A program made the position numbers and the translations under genes. Under the pieces are notes generated by a model. That model was not told the DNA's origin. It ran no database searches and saw nothing but the letters and a program-made list of their open reading frames with translations. From G963674955 sp963674955 (GTDB lineage Bacteria; Desulfobacterota; Desulfovibrionia; Desulfovibrionales; Desulfovibrionaceae), in assembly GCA_963674955.2 (NCBI GenBank), contig CAXXKR010000004.1:1550001-1614000 (forward strand): a stretch of DNA of 64,000 nt. The letters are read 5' to 3'. Of the stretch, positions 59,610-64,000 are shown piece by piece; position 1 is the stretch's first letter; each line of letters opens with the position of its first letter.

Positions 59610-61526
59610 TTGCCGGACAAGACAAAGAGTGAGGACATCAAGGCCGTCAAACGACCCTTTCTGCGCGGCGAAAGCCTGATACGGCTGATTCTGGACGCCA
59701 CCTCGGACTTCGCGGTGCTCATTGACCTTGACGGCATGGTCCTGGCGGTCAACGCCCTGATGGCCACCCGCATCGGCGCCTCGCCCAAGGAGCTTCTCGG
59801 CACCTGCTTCTATGACCGCTTCCCGCCCAATGCGGGGGAAAAAAGACGGGCAATCGTGGACGTTGTCGTGCGCGGCAAGACCCCTTTCAGATACGAGGAT
59901 TCAACCTTCTCGGGCCGGACACTGGACACCCGGGTCCTTCCGGTCCTGGACTCCAACGGCGACGTGTCCGAAATCGTGGTCCTGGCCCAGGACATTACCC
60001 ACCAAAAAAAAGGTGAGGCGGAAAGGCTGCGGCTGGCGACGGCCATTGAGCAGGCCGGAGAGGCCTTCATCATCTGGAACGACCAGTTCGAAGTGGAATA
60101 CGTGAACCAGGCCTTCGAGGACATGACCGGCTATTCCCAAAGCGAAGTCAAGGGCCGCAGCATGACCGTTTTCTACTCCGGTCAAAGGCAGAAGACGGCC
60201 TACGCCGAAACAGTCGAAGTCGCCACGCAGGGCGAGATATGGACCGGCAGGTCCGAGATAACCAGGAAAAACGGACGGACCTTCCAATGCGACAACACGG
60301 TCTCGCCCATCAGGGGCAAAGGCGGCGTCATCCTCGGATACGTCAGCGTCTGGCGCGACGTGACCCGCTTGGAAGAGCTTGAAAAGGAACTGCGCCAGGC
60401 CCAGAAAATGGAGGCCCTGGGCACCCTGGCCGGAGGTATTGCCCACGATTTCAACAACGTGCTCGGCCCCATCATCCTGCACTCCGAGCTCGGACTGGAC
60501 ATGCTGGAGGCGGACAATCCCGCCAGAAAGTCCTTCAACGAAATCCTGGTGGCCGCGGACCGGGCCAGATCGCTCATCGGACAGATACTGCATCTGGCCC
60601 GCAGGCGCGAGGAGGATGAACCCATCCCCTTCAAGCTTGGCTCCATCATCAAGGAGTGCCTGAAGCTGTTGCGCCCCTCACTGCCTTCAACCATAAAAAT
60701 AGTGACCGACATAAGGACCGACGACGACTTTGTGCTGGCCGACCCCACACAACTGCACCAGGTGGTCATGAACCTCTGCACCAACGCCAGCCACGCAATG
60801 GGCAACACCGGCGGGCTGCTGACCATAAGGCTGACCGACGACGAAGGGGGACGCTATGTGCAGCTGGTCGTGGAGGACACGGGCCAGGGCATGTCCCAGG
60901 ATCTGATGGAAAAAATATTCGAACCCTTTTTCACCACCAAAAAGGACGGCACGGGCAGCGGGCTCGGACTCACCGTGGTCCAGAGCATCGTCAGCCAGGC
61001 GGGCGGCGGCGTGAAGGTCAAGTCCAGACCCGGAAAGGGCTCATCGTTCCGCATAATGCTGCCGAAGGTTCAAAGGCCCGTGCCCATTGAAAGCTGCCTG
61101 CTGAACCGCGACTTCTCCGCCCGCCGGGGCGAAAGGATAATGGTCGTGGACGACGAGGCCATCGTCCTTGCAGCGGTCAGGTCCAGCCTGGAAAGGCTCG
61201 GCTATTCGGTACGCGTATGCAGCGATCCCTTCGAGGCCCTCATCGACTTCAGAAACGACCCGGACTGCTGCGACCTGGTCCTAAGCGACGTGACCATGCC
61301 CGGCATGACCGGCATTGATCTGGCCAGGGAGTTTTTGGCCATCAGGCCCGGACTGCCCGTGGTTCTCAGTTCCGGATACACCGAACTGGTTGGTCCCGGC
61401 GAGGCCAAGCGCCTGGGCGTGGCGGGATTCCTGAAAAAACCATTCAGCATGACCACCATGGCCGAGACCATCAGGCAGGTGCTCGACAATCAAGAAAACA
61501 ACAACCAGTCCCGGGAGGACTCATGA
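59610..61526 (+). CDS. PAS-domain hybrid histidine kinase
   Basis: A 638-residue soluble hybrid kinase. Two PAS domains (about residues 25-140 and 145-265) precede the HisKA segment with the phospho-His in GGIAHDFNN near 290. The ATPase follows, with an N box NLCTNASHAM, VEDTGQGM and GSGLGLTVVQ. The C-terminal receiver has its Asp in LVLSDVTMPG. No membrane helix is seen, so it senses a cytoplasmic signal. The start is TTG 59610 because AAGGAG lies eight bases upstream; an in-frame ATG at 59565 has no ribosome site. It overlaps its response regulator by four bases (ATGA). Confidence 0.93.
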   Translation: MPDKTKSEDIKAVKRPFLRGESLIRLILDATSDFAVLIDLDGMVLAVNALMATRIGASPKELLGTCFYDRFPPNAGEKRRAIVDVVVRGKTPFRYEDSTFSGRTLDTRVLPVLDSNGDVSEIVVLAQDITHQKKGEAERLRLATAIEQAGEAFIIWNDQFEVEYVNQAFEDMTGYSQSEVKGRSMTVFYSGQRQKTAYAETVEVATQGEIWTGRSEITRKNGRTFQCDNTVSPIRGKGGVILGYVSVWRDVTRLEELEKELRQAQKMEALGTLAGGIAHDFNNVLGPIILHSELGLDMLEADNPARKSFNEILVAADRARSLIGQILHLARRREEDEPIPFKLGSIIKECLKLLRPSLPSTIKIVTDIRTDDDFVLADPTQLHQVVMNLCTNASHAMGNTGGLLTIRLTDDEGGRYVQLVVEDTGQGMSQDLMEKIFEPFFTTKKDGTGSGLGLTVVQSIVSQAGGGVKVKSRPGKGSSFRIMLPKVQRPVPIESCLLNRDFSARRGERIMVVDDEAIVLAAVRSSLERLGYSVRVCSDPFEALIDFRNDPDCCDLVLSDVTMPGMTGIDLAREFLAIRPGLPVVLSSGYTELVGPGEAKRLGVAGFLKKPFSMTTMAETIRQVLDNQENNNQSREDS

Positions 61527-62926
61527 ACAACATACTCGTCGTGGACGACGACAAGCTCATGAGCGGGGCGCTGTCCTCGGCCATCCAGTCCATGGGTTAC
61601 GAGGCCCAGGTGGCCGGAACCCTGAAAAAAGGCCTGGAAATGGCCGCCAGGGGCGACTTCAACGTGGTCATCCTGGACGTGCGGCTGCCGGACGGCAACG
61701 GACTGGAGGCCCTGGCCCGGTTCAAGGAATGCCTCTCCTCGCCGGAAGTGATCATCCTCACCGGCGCGGGCGACCCGGACGGGGCGGAACTGGCCATCAG
61801 GAGCGGAGCCTGGAGCTACATCACCAAGCCGCCGACCCTGAACAAGATCAGGCTGCCCGTGCAACGGGCCGTTGAGTATCACCGGGAGCGAATGCCCAAC
61901 ATGCCCCCGCTGACCTTGAAACGCAGCGGAATCATTGGCGAAAGCAGGGCCATCACCTCCTGCCTGGAACAAGTGGGACAGACTGCGGTCACCGAGGCCA
62001 ACGTGCTCATCACCGGGGAAACCGGCACGGGCAAGGAACTCTTCGCCAGGGCCGTGCACGACAACAGCCCCAGGACAAACGGACCGTTCGTGGTGGTGGA
62101 CTGCACCTCCCTGCCGGAAAAACTGGTGGAGAGCGAACTGTTCGGCCACGAAAGGGGGGCCTTCACAGGGGCCGACGCCAAGCATGAGGGGCTGGTCAAA
62201 CAGGCCCACAACGGAACCCTGTTTCTGGACGAGATCGGCGAATTGCCCCTGACCATCCAAAAGGCTTTCCTGCGCGTGCTTCAGGACCGCAGGTTCAGGC
62301 CGGTGGGCGGGACCAAAGAGGTTTCCAGCGATTTCAGGCTGGTGGCGGCCACAAACAGGAACCTCGAGCACATGGTCGCCAGAGGGCTGTTCAGGCAGGA
62401 CCTGCTCTTCAGGCTGCGGACCATCACCCTCGACCTTCCGCCCCTCAGAGACCGCGAGGGAGACGTCAAGAAACTCTGCCGCCATTTCGCGGCCAAATTC
62501 AGCCGGGGCAAGAAACCGGCCGCCAGGACATCGGCGGAATTTCTGGACGCCATGGCCCAGTACGACTGGCCGGGAAACGTCCGGGAACTGATCAACGCCT
62601 TGGAAAGCTCCCTGTCCGTTGCCGGAGACGACCCCATCCTCTTTCAGCGGCACCTGCCCACGGACATCCGCGTGAGCCTGGCCCGCTCCTCCCTGACCGC
62701 AGTTCATGAAAACAGGGAGCCGGAGGACCACTTCATTCTCGATCCAAAGAATTTCCCCAAGCTCAAGGACCACAGGGCAGAGGTCCTGGCCCGCATCGAG
62801 CGCCGCTACCTGCGCGAACTCCTGTCCGTGGCGGACGACGACATCCGGGAGGCCTGCTCCATGTCCGGCCTGTCCAGGGCCAGGCTGTATGCCCTGCTCA
62901 AGGAATACGGCCTTTCCCGCCGCTGA
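61523..62926 (+). CDS. NtrC-family sigma-54-dependent response regulator
   Basis: A 467-residue regulator. The receiver domain (1 to about 120) has its Asp in VVILDVRLPDG. The AAA+ domain has Walker A GETGTGKE, the sigma-54 contact GAFTGA and Walker B TLFLDEIGE. The C-terminal Fis-type helix-turn-helix ends REACSMSGLSRARLYALLKE. It is coupled to the hybrid kinase by a four-base overlap and must be its partner. Target promoters are unknown: the LegC promoter just downstream is sigma-70-like and no -24/-12 site was found in the window. Confidence 0.95.
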   Translation: MNNILVVDDDKLMSGALSSAIQSMGYEAQVAGTLKKGLEMAARGDFNVVILDVRLPDGNGLEALARFKECLSSPEVIILTGAGDPDGAELAIRSGAWSYITKPPTLNKIRLPVQRAVEYHRERMPNMPPLTLKRSGIIGESRAITSCLEQVGQTAVTEANVLITGETGTGKELFARAVHDNSPRTNGPFVVVDCTSLPEKLVESELFGHERGAFTGADAKHEGLVKQAHNGTLFLDEIGELPLTIQKAFLRVLQDRRFRPVGGTKEVSSDFRLVAATNRNLEHMVARGLFRQDLLFRLRTITLDLPPLRDREGDVKKLCRHFAAKFSRGKKPAARTSAEFLDAMAQYDWPGNVRELINALESSLSVAGDDPILFQRHLPTDIRVSLARSSLTAVHENREPEDHFILDPKNFPKLKDHRAEVLARIERRYLRELLSVADDDIREACSMSGLSRARLYALLKEYGLSRR

Positions 62927-62957
62927 AGCCCGTCCGGAACGGCGTATTCATCCGGCA

Positions 62958-62986
62958 TTGACGCCGGAACCCCAGGACCGTATTAT
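62958..62986 (+). promoter_or_regulatory. sigma-70 promoter of the LegC-family gene
   Basis: TTGACG (62958-62963), a 17-base spacer and TATTAT (62981-62986), five of six matches in each box. It lies 25 bases before ATG 63011, so the aminotransferase has its own promoter and is not only read through from the regulator. Confidence 0.72.
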
Positions 62987-63010
62987 TCCGCGCCTGGAAA
63001 GTCCTGCTCA

Positions 63011-64000
63011 ATGGGACGAACCAGCCTGAAAACCATGCAAAAAAAACTCTTCGACAAAATCCTGGTCCGCATCCGGGAGCTTTACGGCAAGCCGGAAGGG
63101 GTCGTTCCCCTGCACGCGCCCATATTTCCCGGCAAGGAACGGGAATATCTTGCGGACTGCATCGACTCCACCTACGTATCCAGCGTTGGCAAGTATGTGG
63201 AAAGATTCGAGGAAATGACATCAGAATTCACAGGCGCCAAGCACGCCGTGGCCACGGTAAACGGCACTGCGGCCCTGCACATGGCGCTCATGGTGGCCGG
63301 AGTCAGACCCGGAGACGAGGTCGTGACCCAGGCCGTGAGCTTCGCGGCCACGGCCAACGCAGTGGCCCACGCCGGAGCCGAACCCGTGTTCGTGGACTCC
63401 GACCCCGGCAACCTGGGCATGAGCCACGAGGCGCTGGAAAGATTCTTCGCCGAGTCCTGCCGCCGGGACGGGGAGTCCCTCGTCAACATCAAAAGCGGCA
63501 GGCGCGTGGCGGCCTGCGTGCCCATGCACGTGTTCGGCCATCCGGTGCGCATCGACGAAATTTCCGCGCTCTGCAAGGAACACTGCGTTGCCCTGGTGGA
63601 GGATTCCGCCGAGTCTCTGGGCAGCACCTTCAATGGGCGGCACACCGGAACATTCGGCGATCTCGGCATATTCAGCTACAACGGCAACAAGACCGTGACC
63701 TGCGGCGGCGGCGGCATGATCGTGACCAACGACCCGGGCCTCGCGGCCAGGGCCAAACACCTGACCACCACGGCCAAACTACCTCACAAGTGGGAGTACT
63801 TCCACGACCAGGTGGGCTACAACTACCGGCTGCCCAACATCAACGCGGCCCTGGGCTGCGCCCAGATGGAGAAGCTGCCGGAAATCCTTGCGGACAAACA
63901 GAGGCTGGCCGAATCCTATAGGGAATTCTTCAATGAAATCGAGATTCCATTCATCTTTGCGCCGGAGAACTGCCACTCCAACTACTGGCTGAACACAATC
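63011..64000 (+). CDS. LegC-family sugar aminotransferase (partial, cut by window edge)
   Basis: The first 330 residues of a DegT/LegC-type PLP aminotransferase; the frame is open to the window end. Family segments are IRELYGKPEGVVPLHAP, DSTYVSSVGKYVERFEEM, TVNGTAALHMAL and the PLP lysine in SYNGNKTVTCGGGG. LegC enzymes make the 4-amino group in legionaminic or related nonulosonic acids, often for flagellin glycosylation. ATG 63011 has GGAAAG nine bases upstream; ATG 63035 in the same frame has none. Nonulosonate genes probably continue beyond the edge. Confidence 0.88.
   Translation, partial: MGRTSLKTMQKKLFDKILVRIRELYGKPEGVVPLHAPIFPGKEREYLADCIDSTYVSSVGKYVERFEEMTSEFTGAKHAVATVNGTAALHMALMVAGVRPGDEVVTQAVSFAATANAVAHAGAEPVFVDSDPGNLGMSHEALERFFAESCRRDGESLVNIKSGRRVAACVPMHVFGHPVRIDEISALCKEHCVALVEDSAESLGSTFNGRHTGTFGDLGIFSYNGNKTVTCGGGGMIVTNDPGLAARAKHLTTTAKLPHKWEYFHDQVGYNYRLPNINAALGCAQMEKLPEILADKQRLAESYREFFNEIEIPFIFAPENCHSNYWLNTI

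Noticed and set aside
1..64000. CRISPR arrays, rRNA genes or an integrated phage
   Set aside because: No regularly spaced repeats, rRNA-like blocks, integrase or phage structural genes were seen.

Overview
The window looks like a sulfate-reducing Desulfobacterota chromosome, most likely Desulfovibrio or Pseudodesulfovibrio. The main reason is a 12-kb operon of heterodisulfide-reductase-like (Hdr) electron-transfer genes. GC is moderately high, with a few AT-rich patches. No rRNA, tRNA, CRISPR array or complete insertion sequence was seen.

Layout: (1) 1-6.5 kb is housekeeping: a small hypothetical protein, greA, an MFS transporter fused to a GNAT acetyltransferase, then on the minus strand deaD, infA, a small RRM RNA-binding protein and a SLOG-like protein. 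(2) 7-47 kb is a large surface-polysaccharide and acylation cluster. A strong promoter at 6.84 kb drives FkbH - acyl carrier protein (ACP) - MaoC/ketoreductase - MBOAT - SGNH on the plus strand. The rest is on the minus strand: two more MBOATs, five more SGNH proteins, at least four glycosyltransferases, methyltransferases, a sulfotransferase, a radical SAM enzyme and an ABC flippase. It also holds a second acyl pathway (AMP ligase, ACP, LpxD-like transferase) and an amino-sugar set (WbpD-like acetyltransferase, DegT aminotransferase, HisH/HisF plus sugar amidotransferase). An asparagine synthase in this cluster carries four frameshifts and a sugar epimerase carries one. (3) 47.2-59.2 kb is one minus-strand operon. 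In transcription order it encodes a transposase-OrfA-like HTH protein, HdrA, MvhD, an FrhB/FdhB-like subunit, a giant HdrA fusion, HdrC, HdrB, a tandem Usp protein, an HdrD/DsrK-like protein and a NifU-like scaffold. (4) 59.6-64 kb on the plus strand has a PAS histidine kinase, an NtrC-type regulator, and the start of a LegC-family aminotransferase gene with its own sigma-70 promoter, cut by the window edge.

Main discoveries: the HdrD/DsrK-like gene is interrupted by an in-frame TGA exactly where the family has the cysteine of an E-C-G-H motif. A perfect 7-bp stem with a G-starting loop follows at bacterial-SECIS distance, so the two apparent ORFs are read as one 447-residue selenoprotein. 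The giant HdrA fusion carries a complete CheY-like receiver domain between its ferredoxin and flavin parts. Together with three HdrA flavin modules, a tandem Usp protein and a Fe-S scaffold in the same operon, this suggests a possibly signal-controlled flavin-based electron bifurcating or confurcating complex.

The glycan cluster appears to build a heavily decorated polysaccharide. Sugars are amidated, N-acylated from ACP-bound acids, methylated, sulfated and O-acylated. All assignments are from motif reading and gene context; no database search was run.
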